From: Lachnospiraceae bacterium | GTDB taxonomy: Bacteria; Bacillota; Clostridia; Lachnospirales; Lachnospiraceae | Length of the DNA: 64,000 nt | Reading direction: 5' to 3' | Assembly: GCA_030523275.1 (NCBI GenBank) | Contig: JAUNIX010000006.1 | Span: forward strand, 40,373-104,372 | Shown: in pieces, positions 17,622-26,208 of the stretch | Layout of the letters: the number at the start of each line of letters is the position of its first letter | Position numbering within the stretch: the stretch's first letter is position 1 | Notes under the pieces: generated by a model | Database searches by the model: none | What the model saw: only the letters and a program-made list of their open reading frames with translations | What the model was told of the DNA's origin: nothing | Translations under genes and position numbers: made by a program

Positions 17622-17801
17622 TTTCATAGGAAATTACGTTATAATTTCCTATGAAATAAAAAACGCTCCGCGAGGATGCGACCAGATGCATAAGGTAATG
17701 TGACTGCTTACAGCAGTCTGCATCTGGCGCACAAAGCGGAGCAAGTCCCTCAGGGACTGAGGGATTTAGGGAGTTCGAGGCGGACTTGTCCGCCTTTGAT
17801 C
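17622..17801 (+). repeat. Full-length modular intergenic repeat (A-B-middle-C), 180 bp
   Basis: Module A (17622-17656) is TTTCATAGGAAATTA-CGTTA-TAATTTCCTATGAAA with perfect 15-bp arms. Module B starts at 17657 with CGCTCCGC...CCAGATGCA and pairs with TGCATCTGG...GCGGAGC in the middle module, giving a long interrupted stem around 17663-17740. Module C holds TCCCTCAG-GGA-CTGAGGGA and ends in the palindrome GGCGGAC-TT-GTCCGCC. Partial copies lie at 1096, 8383, 11457, 20399 and 63951. No open reading frame fits. It resembles a non-coding mobile repeat or a structured RNA element. Confidence 0.85.
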
Positions 17802-17832
17802 TAATCGTAAAGTTTAAATTTATATTCTATAT

Positions 17833-18594
17833 CTAAAGTGATTGATGGATAATCGTTAAAATTTTATTTAATTGATCCGCACTAATTTGTCCAGGAGCAG
17901 AAGCAGCTTCTCCTGCACCGAAAGTTAGAGCAGAACCAAAGTATTCACCGGCTAATCGACTGACACTTCCTGTTGCTGACATCGACATAGTAATGACTGG
18001 TTGTATTGCGAAATTTGTTACCATTTCTTCTGTGGCGGCTAATAAAGTGATGACATCTTTTTTACACTGAGGCATAACTGCAATTTTAAGGATATCTGCC
18101 CCCATATCTTGCATCTTTCTTAGACGATAAACAATATCAGATTGTGCTGGTGTTTTATCGAAATCATGATTTGATGCAATAACCTTAACACCTGCTGCAT
18201 GAATTTTATCGATCATTTCGACCACAATCTCATCACCGGTAAAGATTTCGACATCAACGATGTCTACATAACCACTTTGTGCAACAAAAATATTTAAATC
18301 GCGGTATTCTCTATTTGGCAACTGATAGTTTCCACCTTCTTTTGAAGTGCGGAATGTAAATAAAAATGGAATATTGCCTAAAAGGTCACGAATTTCCTTT
18401 GCCGTCTCGATGACTTTTTCTATATCTGAGACATCTTCATACCAATCAACACGCCATTCCATAATATCCATTGGAAGATTTATATATTTTTTCGTTAATG
18501 TAAGAATTTCAGCCTTTGTAATCCCGATATTAGAGACACAGATTTTAGGTTTGCCAGTTCCAATTTCTACGCTTCTTACTTTTACTGGAATCAT
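17833..18594 (-). CDS. aroD: 3-dehydroquinate dehydratase, type I
   Basis: The enzyme converts 3-dehydroquinate to 3-dehydroshikimate in the shikimate pathway through a Schiff base. The protein has 253 residues, the usual length. The catalytic residues align with the Salmonella enzyme: E46 (MEWRVDW), H143 (SNHDFDKTP) and K170 (DILKIAVMP), with the C-terminal substrate-closing segment GEAASAPGQI. AAAGGAG lies 9-10 nt before the start on the minus strand. No other shikimate gene is adjacent. The gene upstream on the same strand (unknown exported protein) is 59 bp away. Confidence 0.97.
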   Translation of the reverse strand: MIPVKVRSVEIGTGKPKICVSNIGITKAEILTLTKKYINLPMDIMEWRVDWYEDVSDIEKVIETAKEIRDLLGNIPFLFTFRTSKEGGNYQLPNREYRDLNIFVAQSGYVDIVDVEIFTGDEIVVEMIDKIHAAGVKVIASNHDFDKTPAQSDIVYRLRKMQDMGADILKIAVMPQCKKDVITLLAATEEMVTNFAIQPVITMSMSATGSVSRLAGEYFGSALTFGAGEAASAPGQISADQLNKILTIIHQSL

Positions 18595-18653
18595 AATATT
18601 TTCTCCTTTATTTAACTCTACCTTATTGTGTATTACCGTTTATATTAATGAGA

Positions 18654-19298
18654 CTATTTCCATCCATTTATGGTTACTTTATTCATATCGGCGATAAATT
18701 GATTTGTATCTTCTAATGTCCATTTAGAGGATTGTTTTTTTAAAGTAAAAGTAATTGTTTTTGTTTCTTTGGAAGGATTACATGTTTCAAAAGCATGAAT
18801 AATTTCCTCAACAAATAAATCACTGGAATCGTTTAGTTTTTTAATGTTATTTTTATCAATCTTTGCAATTGTATTTTTTGTCGCTGTTTTCTCCAACTCG
18901 GCAACATTAATTTGTGGACATGTAACTGTAACGATTGCTAGTGTACTTGACTTTTTCTGAATCTTTGTTTGGTAAGATAAAGATGACAAAAATTTATGAG
19001 AAACCTTGTAAATTTCTTGAATTTGTTTATCATCTACAGATAATCCAGAAGATTTAAAATATTCTTTTATTTCTTTTCTTTGTGTCTTTTCCATAGAAGT
19101 GATTATATTTTCTGCTTCTTTTGCTGTAATATGTTGATACTGATCATAATTTTTCGAAGCATATATATATAATTGGATATATTCGTTGGCAGTTTCCTTT
19201 AATAATTTATGCTGTTGGTAAGAGTGAAAACTGAAGCCAGCGGTAATTCCACAGATGAAACATATTGTGATAATGATATAGATTTTTATTTTCTTCAT
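18654..19298 (-). CDS. Exported or membrane-anchored protein of unknown function
   Basis: The 214-residue protein starts with a hydrophobic segment (MKKIKIYIIITICFICGITAGFS) that acts as a signal anchor. No clear lipobox is seen. The rest is polar and Lys-rich with alternating helix and strand character. The pattern of a hydrophobic N-terminus and a repeated TKNTIAKI/DLFVEEIIHAF-like body recalls the small lipoproteins of unknown function common in Lachnospiraceae, but I cannot name a family. I chose the ATG at 19298 because GAGG lies 9 nt upstream; an in-frame ATG at 19322 has no site. It is divergent from dapF and may share a transcript with aroD. Confidence 0.6.
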   Translation of the reverse strand: MKKIKIYIIITICFICGITAGFSFHSYQQHKLLKETANEYIQLYIYASKNYDQYQHITAKEAENIITSMEKTQRKEIKEYFKSSGLSVDDKQIQEIYKVSHKFLSSLSYQTKIQKKSSTLAIVTVTCPQINVAELEKTATKNTIAKIDKNNIKKLNDSSDLFVEEIIHAFETCNPSKETKTITFTLKKQSSKWTLEDTNQFIADMNKVTINGWK

Positions 19299-19467
19299 AA
19301 TTTTTAACCTCATTTGTATCATAATGATTTATTATAACAAATTTTTTTCCGGATTTCATTCTTTTATACAAAATATATTTCGATGATTTACTTATCGGAT
19401 TATATCGTGTAAGATAAAGGATATAGTTGGATATGATAAATCTAAATGAGATTAGGAGTGATAGAAC

Positions 19468-20301
19468 ATGAAATTTACAAAAATGCATGGATGTGGTAAT
19501 GATTATGTATATGTAAACTGTTTCACAGAAAAGGTAGAAAATCCTGGAGAAGTATCAAAAAAAATCAGTGATCGCCATTTTGGAATTGGTTCAGATGGAT
19601 TGATTTTAATCTGTCCATCAAGCATTGCAGATTTTCGAATGAAAATGTATAATTCGGATGGTTCAGAAGGAGCTATGTGCGGAAATGGTGTTCGCTGTAT
19701 TGCAAAATATGTTTATGATTATGGTTTAACAGATAAAACTTTTATTTCTTTAGAGACAAAAGCCGGGATTAAATATTTAGATCTTACTGTAGAAAACGGC
19801 AAAGTCGCAATGGTAAAAGTTGATATGGGTGCACCAATTACAAAACCAGCAGATATTCCAGCAATTTCTGATAAAGATATTATTATCGATGAGCCAATCG
19901 TCGTAGATGGCGATGAATATAGGATTACATGCGTATCGATGGGAAATCCACATGGAGTTGTTTTTGTTGATGACACAGATAGCATCGAAATTGAAAAACT
20001 TGGACCTAAATTTGAACATCACGAAATGTTTCCTGATCGTGTGAATACAGAATTTATTCAGGTAATTGATCGCGGGCACATCAAAATGCGTGTGTGGGAA
20101 CGAGGAGCTGGTGAGACACTTGCTTGTGGAACTGGGACTTGTGCAAGTGTCTATGCATGTATTTTAAATGGATTGACAGATAAATCGGTTGATGTTGAAG
20201 TGCTTGGCGGTACGATTCATATTGATTATGATGAAGAGAAACATACCATTTTTATGACCGGACCAGCAGCGGTAGCATTTGATGGAGAAATTGATTTGTA
20301 A
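19468..20301 (+). CDS. dapF: Diaminopimelate epimerase
   Basis: DapF interconverts LL- and meso-diaminopimelate, feeding lysine and peptidoglycan synthesis. The 277-residue protein carries both catalytic cysteines in their motifs, C71 (GAMCGNGVR) and C220 (LACGTGTCAS), and starts with MKFTKMHGCGNDYV, the family hallmark. TTAGGAGTG precedes the ATG. It is monocistronic, with a terminator 60 bp downstream. Its presence implies meso-DAP in the wall, which suits the L,D-transpeptidase upstream. Confidence 0.98.
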   Translation: MKFTKMHGCGNDYVYVNCFTEKVENPGEVSKKISDRHFGIGSDGLILICPSSIADFRMKMYNSDGSEGAMCGNGVRCIAKYVYDYGLTDKTFISLETKAGIKYLDLTVENGKVAMVKVDMGAPITKPADIPAISDKDIIIDEPIVVDGDEYRITCVSMGNPHGVVFVDDTDSIEIEKLGPKFEHHEMFPDRVNTEFIQVIDRGHIKMRVWERGAGETLACGTGTCASVYACILNGLTDKSVDVEVLGGTIHIDYDEEKHTIFMTGPAAVAFDGEIDL

Positions 20302-20360
20302 TCTCTAATTTTATAGTTTTTACGTTTCATTAATACTCTAAAATAATAAGATATAACTAG

Positions 20361-20397
20361 AAAAAGTGTCAGAAAGATTACTGACGCTTTTTTATTT
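20361..20397 (+). terminator. Intrinsic terminator of dapF
   Basis: AAAAAGTGTCAG / CTGACGCTTTTT stem with an 8-nt loop and a T-rich tail. A G-T pair is needed in the stem. Confidence 0.8.
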
Positions 20398-20398
20398 T

Positions 20399-20484
20399 AG
20401 AACAAAAGCGGACAAGATGCATCTGGTCGCATCCCCGCGGAGCGTTTTTTGTTTCATAGAAATTATAACGTAATTTGCTATGAA
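20399..20484 (-). repeat. Inverted copy of the intergenic repeat with the middle deleted
   Basis: Reading the minus strand gives module A (20484-20452, one arm altered), module B (ACGCTCCGCGGGGATGCGACC) and then directly CTTGTCCGCTTTTGTTC, the far end of module C. The long middle and most of C are missing. Apart from the terminator and the EPS promoter, it is the only recognisable content of the 346-bp gap between dapF and the EPS operon. Confidence 0.8.
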
Positions 20485-20578
20485 TTAAAAAAATCAGGAT
20501 ACTCAAATAGGGTAAAATATGGAAATTGTTTTGCATATTATTTACTTACAATTAAACTTTCAAATTCCCCCATAAATA

Positions 20579-20608
20579 TTGACATATTTCGCGTGTCAGT
20601 GTTATAAT
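20579..20608 (+). promoter_or_regulatory. Main promoter of the polysaccharide operon
   Basis: Perfect TTGACA (20579-20584), an 18-bp spacer and perfect TATAAT (20603-20608), the best promoter in the window. The spacer contains the inverted repeat TGACA...TGTCA spanning the -35, a possible operator. The leader to the first ATG is about 30-40 nt. No other strong promoter or terminator was seen before 44273. Confidence 0.8.
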
Positions 20609-20647
20609 TCAACAAGATTTTAAAGAAATAGAAGGAAGATTATAGAT

Positions 20648-21340
20648 ATGAACCAAAAACATTATAGCAAGGATTATATTGACTTGGCTGAGTTGCTAAA
20701 TGCTTTTATGCAACATGCGGGTAAGATTATTCTTGCATCCATTATATGTGGCATAATAGGGTTTGTTTATTCTGTTTTTATTGCAACTCCTTTGTACAGT
20801 GCCAGTGCTATGATGATTGTTAATTCAGGAGAGCGATATGATTATATAACGCAAGATCAATTGAATTCTGCTACTACACTGGTAAGAACCTATAGTGTCA
20901 TAATTACAAGTGATACTGTCATGGATAAGGTAAAAGATAATCTTGGTATGCAATCTACATATAAATCAACGGTAAAAGATATTTCTGTTGCGTCTGTAGA
21001 TGAAACACAGATTATGCAAATTACTGTGACTGCAATCGATCCGCAAAGTGCATTGGATGTCTGTGAAGAAATTACAAATGTGGCACCAGATGTGCTGGTA
21101 AAGACTGTAAAAGCTGGTTCAGTCGAACTAGTTTCGAAAGCATCATCAACACGAGAACCGGAGTCACCAAATATAAAAAGAAATACGATCTTTGCCGTTT
21201 TATTTGGTTTTATTATGTCCTCTATTATTGTGGCACTTATTGCCTTTTTGGATAATAAAGTAAAAGGTGAAAATGACATCAAGCAAGCCGATATTGCTGT
21301 TTTAGGAGTTATTCCATTTTATAAAGTGGAGGAGGAATAA
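20648..21340 (+). CDS. Wzz/YveK-type chain-length and kinase-modulator protein
   Basis: This 230-residue polysaccharide co-polymerase has a membrane helix at about 28-50, an extracellular domain and a second helix at about 180-200, followed by a short cytoplasmic tail. It fits the Gram-positive CapA/YveK type, which controls polymer length and activates the separate BY-kinase through its cytoplasmic end. The N-terminal segment DYIDLAELLNAFMQHAGKI is typical of Wzz. It is the first gene of the operon, 2 bp before the kinase gene. Confidence 0.92.
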   Translation: MNQKHYSKDYIDLAELLNAFMQHAGKIILASIICGIIGFVYSVFIATPLYSASAMMIVNSGERYDYITQDQLNSATTLVRTYSVIITSDTVMDKVKDNLGMQSTYKSTVKDISVASVDETQIMQITVTAIDPQSALDVCEEITNVAPDVLVKTVKAGSVELVSKASSTREPESPNIKRNTIFAVLFGFIMSSIIVALIAFLDNKVKGENDIKQADIAVLGVIPFYKVEEE

Positions 21341-21341
21341 T

Positions 21342-22070
21342 ATGTTTGATAATTTGTTTCGAACGAAAAAGCAACATAAGAATGAACGAAAGTTGCGTCT
21401 GATTGATGAGACAGCACCATTTAACTTTGTAGAAGCATATAAGTCGCTTCGTACTAATATTGATTTTTTAGCTAGTACAAATAATTATCATAGTATTTTG
21501 ATTACAAGTGCAGGTCCTTGGGATGGAAAGAGCACAGTTTCTATTAATCTTGCTGTCGCTATGGCAGATAGTGGAAAGAAAGTAGTTTTAGTGGATTGCG
21601 ATATGAGAAAAGGGTCCGTAGCCACTTATCTTAAAATTAGCAGAAACTCTCCAGGAATTACAGATGTACTTTCGGAAAAAAATTCTTTAAACGATGTAAT
21701 TCTTCATAATGATGACTTGAACATAGATATTTTGCCTGTCGGAGCACTTCCTTCTAATCCTTCTGAGGTCATAGGTTCTATGGAAATGGTAAGTCTCCTT
21801 CAATCTTTATCGGATATATATGATTATATATTTATTGATGCACCTCCCGTATCTGTTGTAACAGATGCTGTTATTTTGAGTCGGTTCGTGGATGGTGTTC
21901 TTTTAGTTGTTCGTATCGATGAAACTACTAAAAAGGATTTAAATTTGACCAAAAAGAGGTTAGAAGATGTCAATGCTCATATTTTAGGTGCTGTTTTAAA
22001 CGGCTATAACGTCAAAAATCATGCTTATGGTAATTATTATTCATATGATGCTTATGGAGAGGAAGATTAA
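21342..22070 (+). CDS. CpsD/CapB-type bacterial tyrosine kinase
   Basis: This cytoplasmic BY-kinase autophosphorylates a tyrosine tail to regulate polysaccharide export. It has 242 residues. Walker A is at about 57-65 (AGPWDGKST; the usual form is GPGEGKST, so Trp is unusual), Walker A' is VVLVDCDMRK at 81-90 and Walker B is IFIDAPP at about 163-169. The C-terminal tail has six tyrosines within 20 residues (NGYNVKNHAYGNYYSYDAYG), the expected phosphorylation cluster. It pairs with the modulator upstream and overlaps the phosphatase start by 1 nt. Confidence 0.95.
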   Translation: MFDNLFRTKKQHKNERKLRLIDETAPFNFVEAYKSLRTNIDFLASTNNYHSILITSAGPWDGKSTVSINLAVAMADSGKKVVLVDCDMRKGSVATYLKISRNSPGITDVLSEKNSLNDVILHNDDLNIDILPVGALPSNPSEVIGSMEMVSLLQSLSDIYDYIFIDAPPVSVVTDAVILSRFVDGVLLVVRIDETTKKDLNLTKKRLEDVNAHILGAVLNGYNVKNHAYGNYYSYDAYGEED

Positions 22071-22816
22071 TGGGTTCTTTGATTGATTTACATTGCCATA
22101 TTTTACCAGGAATTGACGATGGAGCACAGGATATCTTGTGTACCAAAAAAATGTTAGAAATGTCGGTAAAAAAAGGAATATCAAATTTTGTATTTACACC
22201 GCATTTTTATCCTGAGAGAATAGATGTATATGACTTTATTCAAAAAAGAAATTTGGCAGTAGACCAAATGAAGGATATAGCAAAGGATTTGGGTATACAG
22301 TTTCGAATTGGTGCAGAGGTTCAATTCACACCAATTCTCGATTCCCTACCTTTAAAAGAATTAGCATTTTCTGGAACGAACTATTTGCTATTAGAATTAT
22401 TAACACTTTATGAGCCCCCTGATGTAGAGGGTTTGATTCGCAGAATTTGTAATGCTGGATACATACCTATCTTAGCTCATATTGAACGTTTCCCCTACAT
22501 AGAGCAGAATCCACAGTTGCTTTATCAATGGGTGAAGGCAGGAGCTTTGGTTCAGGTGAATGCGGGATGGATTCTAAATGATTCAAAAGCAAGAAAACGA
22601 TTGAATCAATATTATCATTGGAATTTGGTCCATGTTATGGCAAGTGATACACATTCTGTCATAAAGCGTCCACAAAATCTTGCTGATGCTTATCAAATAC
22701 TTCCGGTGGAGATGGCGGCAGATTTTCAGGCAAATGCAAAAGCAATATTTGAAGGGAAGAGTATAAATTGGAAACTGCCAGTGAAACCAAGAAGATTTTT
22801 GGGACGCTGGAAATAA
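22070..22816 (+). CDS. CpsB/CapC-type PHP-family tyrosine phosphatase
   Basis: This metal-dependent phosphatase removes phosphate from the BY-kinase tail. The 248-residue PHP-fold protein begins with the metal motif DLHCHILPGIDDG (H8, H10). Later metal ligands appear as FTPHFYP, GAEVQF, LAHIERFPY and ASDTHS. The start codon overlaps the kinase stop (TAATG). It completes the Gram-positive modulator-kinase-phosphatase trio. Confidence 0.95.
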   Translation: MGSLIDLHCHILPGIDDGAQDILCTKKMLEMSVKKGISNFVFTPHFYPERIDVYDFIQKRNLAVDQMKDIAKDLGIQFRIGAEVQFTPILDSLPLKELAFSGTNYLLLELLTLYEPPDVEGLIRRICNAGYIPILAHIERFPYIEQNPQLLYQWVKAGALVQVNAGWILNDSKARKRLNQYYHWNLVHVMASDTHSVIKRPQNLADAYQILPVEMAADFQANAKAIFEGKSINWKLPVKPRRFLGRWK

Positions 22817-22843
22817 TTATTTAGAAGAATAGAAGGAAAAATT

Positions 22844-24283
22844 TTGAAAAGTTTAAGATACCAGTTATTATTGCGGATGATTAAAATATTAAATATTATG
22901 CTGTTGACAGTTCCGTTCGCTGTATGTTGGTTTGGCTACTACGGGCGGAAGCTCTATCCATCATTTTATGATTATGGTAATGGAGCAGTAGTAGCCCTTT
23001 TTGTATTGTTTTATATAGTTTTTGCCAGAATATATGATGCATTTTTGATTTCGCAGTACCGAATATCAGAATTGATTTATAGTCAAATTCTTGCTGTTGC
23101 GATATCAGATAGTTTTATGTTTCTTGTTATTTGGCTCTTGATGAAACAAATACCCAATATATTTCCAGGAATTGGAATATTAGGAGTTCAGTGTATATTA
23201 ATAGTTATATGGTCGGTATTATCTCATCGATGGTACTTTCATACTTTTGAACCAAAACGTTCGGCCATCATCTATGATAGTAAACGTGGAATAGAAAATT
23301 TAATTTATGAATATGGTTTGGACAAAAAATTTGATATTAAGGAAATTTTATTTGTCGATCATTGTTTAAACAATCTTGAAATATTAGATGGGCTTGAGGT
23401 TGTATTTTTAAGTGATTTACACAGTCATGAACGCAATATTATTTTAAAATATTGTGTAGAACATAGTATTTGTACTTATGTTATTCCTCGTATCGGAGAT
23501 GTTATTATGAGTGGAGCAGCTAGAATGCATCTGTTTCACCTTCCTATGCTACGAGTTGGAAGATATAGTCCTAAGCCGGAATATTTGTTTTTTAAGAGAA
23601 TATTTGATTTGGTCATAGCGGGCATTGCAGTGGTAGTATTGTCACCTATTATGTTGGTTACTGCAGTTGCTATCAAATTATACGATCATGGACCAGTTTT
23701 TTATAAACAAACTCGATTGACGAAGGATGGCCAGGAATTTAATATATTAAAGTTTCGTTCTATGTGTATTGATGCAGAAACAAATGGCATAGCTCGATTG
23801 TCTACCGGTGAAAATGATTCAAGAATTACACCAGTTGGTCGTATAATCCGTAAATATCGTATTGATGAGTTACCTCAGCTTTTTAATATTTTGAAAGGTT
23901 CTATGACTATTGTAGGACCAAGACCGGAACGACCGAAGATTGCGGCGCAATACGAACAGGTATTGCCAGAATTTAGACTAAGGCTTCAAGTGAAAGCAGG
24001 TTTGACAGGATATGCTCAAGTGTACGGTAAATATAATACAACGCCATATGACAAGCTCCAAATGGATCTGATGTATATTGCACATCCTAGCATTTTGGAA
24101 GATTTTCAAATTTGTTTTGCAACATTAAAAATTTTATTTTTGCCTGAGAGCACAGAAGGAGTGGCTGAAGATCAAATTACGGCAATGAAGGCTGACCAAA
24201 TGCGTGGATTTCATAATGTGATATCTGAAATTGCTGTTACAGATTTAAAAGACGAAAATGAAATAACAGACACAGGGACTTGA
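22844..24283 (+). CDS. Initiating undecaprenyl-phosphate glycosylphosphotransferase (WbaP/EpsL-like)
   Basis: The enzyme transfers a sugar-1-phosphate from UDP-sugar to undecaprenyl phosphate, the first step of repeat-unit synthesis. The protein has 479 residues and a TTG start after GAAGGA. Four or five membrane helices are followed by a CoA-binding-like middle, then a re-entrant helix (about 250-275) and the catalytic domain with KFRSMCIDAE, RKYRIDELPQL and IVGPRPERP motifs. The KxRSM and DELPQ...GPRPE motifs are diagnostic. Whether the sugar is Gal, Glc or GalNAc cannot be told. Confidence 0.95.
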   Translation: MKSLRYQLLLRMIKILNIMLLTVPFAVCWFGYYGRKLYPSFYDYGNGAVVALFVLFYIVFARIYDAFLISQYRISELIYSQILAVAISDSFMFLVIWLLMKQIPNIFPGIGILGVQCILIVIWSVLSHRWYFHTFEPKRSAIIYDSKRGIENLIYEYGLDKKFDIKEILFVDHCLNNLEILDGLEVVFLSDLHSHERNIILKYCVEHSICTYVIPRIGDVIMSGAARMHLFHLPMLRVGRYSPKPEYLFFKRIFDLVIAGIAVVVLSPIMLVTAVAIKLYDHGPVFYKQTRLTKDGQEFNILKFRSMCIDAETNGIARLSTGENDSRITPVGRIIRKYRIDELPQLFNILKGSMTIVGPRPERPKIAAQYEQVLPEFRLRLQVKAGLTGYAQVYGKYNTTPYDKLQMDLMYIAHPSILEDFQICFATLKILFLPESTEGVAEDQITAMKADQMRGFHNVISEIAVTDLKDENEITDTGT

Positions 24284-24336
24284 TCAATGAGATATTTTTC
24301 AAAAATTATCTAATTTTGTTATACGGAGGAGATGAA

Positions 24337-25104
24337 ATGTTGGTTAGTGTTATTATGCCGACATATAATTGCGGTGATTACATATTACAATCGATTCAAT
24401 CAGTGATAAATCAAACGATGACTGATTGGGAAATTCAGATTGTAGATGACGGCAGCACAGATAGTACAAACGATATCTTGCAGCCAGTTTTAGAAAAATA
24501 TGAAAATATACATTATTACCGATTGCCTCAAAACGAGGGTCCAGCAGTGGCAAGAACAGAGGCAATTAAGCGTGCATCCGGAAAATACATTGCATTTTTA
24601 GATAGTGATGATCTTTGGTTTCCAGAAAAATTAGAAAAGCAAATTGACTTTATGAATAGAACAGGAGCAAAATTCTCAGCAACAGCTTATAATTGGATGG
24701 ATGACAGCGGAAATGATCTGCATACGGTCCTTGTTCCCCCGATGAAAACCAATTATGACAAATGCATTCGTTTATCAAATCCAATTGGAAATCTTACAGT
24801 TATGTATGATCAGGAGTCTCTTGGAAAATTTAATGTACCATTGATCGAGAAAAGGAATGATTTTGCTCTTTGGTTACAAATACTAAAAAAGACGGACTAT
24901 TGTTATGGAATGAAAGAAGTGCTAGGTACATATAGAATTGGAAGAGCCGGTTCTATTAGCAAAAATAAATTAAAACAAGCGAAATATCATTGGCAACTTT
25001 ATCACAAGATTGAAAAACATAGTGTGCCTAAAAGTATATATGAGCTTGGATGTTGGGCTTTTGTTAAAGGAACAGGTATTGGTTTGGATAAGAGAAAAAT
25101 TTAA
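24337..25104 (+). CDS. Family 2 glycosyltransferase
   Basis: The 255-residue GT-A enzyme begins MLVSVIMPTYNCGDYI. It has the nucleotide-binding VDDGSTDST and the metal-binding DSDD (AFLDSDDLW). The KRNDFALWLQIL segment in the C-terminal half is typical of cytoplasmic GT2 enzymes that extend repeat units. I chose the ATG at 24337, 4-5 nt after GGAGGAG, over an in-frame upstream start that overlaps the previous gene. Acceptor and donor are unknown. Confidence 0.9.
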   Translation: MLVSVIMPTYNCGDYILQSIQSVINQTMTDWEIQIVDDGSTDSTNDILQPVLEKYENIHYYRLPQNEGPAVARTEAIKRASGKYIAFLDSDDLWFPEKLEKQIDFMNRTGAKFSATAYNWMDDSGNDLHTVLVPPMKTNYDKCIRLSNPIGNLTVMYDQESLGKFNVPLIEKRNDFALWLQILKKTDYCYGMKEVLGTYRIGRAGSISKNKLKQAKYHWQLYHKIEKHSVPKSIYELGCWAFVKGTGIGLDKRKI

Positions 25105-25118
25105 AGGGATAGATGGTT

Positions 25119-26156
25119 ATGAAAAAAGTAGGTGTGAGCGGTCATTTTGGTATTGGACTAAATATGTTAAATGGTCAAACAATTAAAACGAAAATAGTGA
25201 CTAATGAGCTAAAACATCAGCTTGGAGATAATCAAGTGGCGATTGTTGATACACATGGTGGTGTAAAATCTATGCCAAGGATGTTTATTCAATCATGGAA
25301 GCTTTTTCGTGACTGTGAAAACATTGTGATGTTTCCGGCATATAAAGGATTGCAAATTTTTACTCCTTTATACTCTTTTTATAATCTTTTTTTTCATAGA
25401 AAGTTACAATATGTTGTGATTGGTGGGTGGTTGGATACTTTTATCGATAAACATAGTTGGCTCACTGGTATGTTAAAGAAGTATGATGGCATTTTTGTTG
25501 AGACAACAACCATGAAATGTGCTCTTGAGAAGAAAGGATTTGACAACATAGTTGTCATGCCTAATTTTAAAAATATCTCTATTTTGGAATCTGAAGAACT
25601 AAATTACGAAGTAAAACAACCATACAAACTATGCACTTTTTCTCGTGTTATGAAAGAAAAAGGAATTGAAGATGCTGTAGAAACCATTAAGCGTATTAAT
25701 AAAAAATCAGGACATACGGTTTTTTGTTTGGATATTTATGGACAAGTAGATTCAAAATATGAGGATGTTTTTGTAGAACTACAAAAGAATTTTCCAGATT
25801 ATATTCATTATAAAGGAATCATCGAATATGATAAAAGCGTTGAAACGCTAAAAAACTATTTTGCCCTATTATTTCCGACTCATTTTTTTACCGAAGGAAT
25901 TCCAGGAACTGTTATTGATGCATATGCGGCAGGTATACCGATTATTGCTTCTAAATGGGAAAGTTTTTCCGATATTATTAATGACAATGTTACCGGTATC
26001 GGTTATTCTTTTATGGACAATGAGGAATTAGAAAATATTTTGTTATATATAAAAGATCATCCAGAAATGATACTTGAAATGAAGAAGAATTGCTTAATAG
26101 AAGCTGAAAAATATATCCCGAATATTGCGATTAAAACGATACTGACAACGTTATAA
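25119..26156 (+). CDS. Family 4-like (GT-B) glycosyltransferase
   Basis: This 345-residue GT-B protein has an N-terminal domain starting VGVSGHFGIGLNMLNGQT. Its C-terminal domain holds CTFSRVMKEKGIEDA and the donor-binding EGIPGTVIDAYAAGIPIIAS, the GT4 E-x7-E-type region. The ATG at 25119 gives 9-nt spacing from AAGGGA; the ATG at 25113 is too close. It should add one sugar of the repeat unit at the cytoplasmic face. Confidence 0.85.
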   Translation: MKKVGVSGHFGIGLNMLNGQTIKTKIVTNELKHQLGDNQVAIVDTHGGVKSMPRMFIQSWKLFRDCENIVMFPAYKGLQIFTPLYSFYNLFFHRKLQYVVIGGWLDTFIDKHSWLTGMLKKYDGIFVETTTMKCALEKKGFDNIVVMPNFKNISILESEELNYEVKQPYKLCTFSRVMKEKGIEDAVETIKRINKKSGHTVFCLDIYGQVDSKYEDVFVELQKNFPDYIHYKGIIEYDKSVETLKNYFALLFPTHFFTEGIPGTVIDAYAAGIPIIASKWESFSDIINDNVTGIGYSFMDNEELENILLYIKDHPEMILEMKKNCLIEAEKYIPNIAIKTILTTL

Positions 26157-26208
26157 TCTTTATCATTAAGATATATTTATACCTCTAAACATAACAGGAG
26201 ATGAAAAT

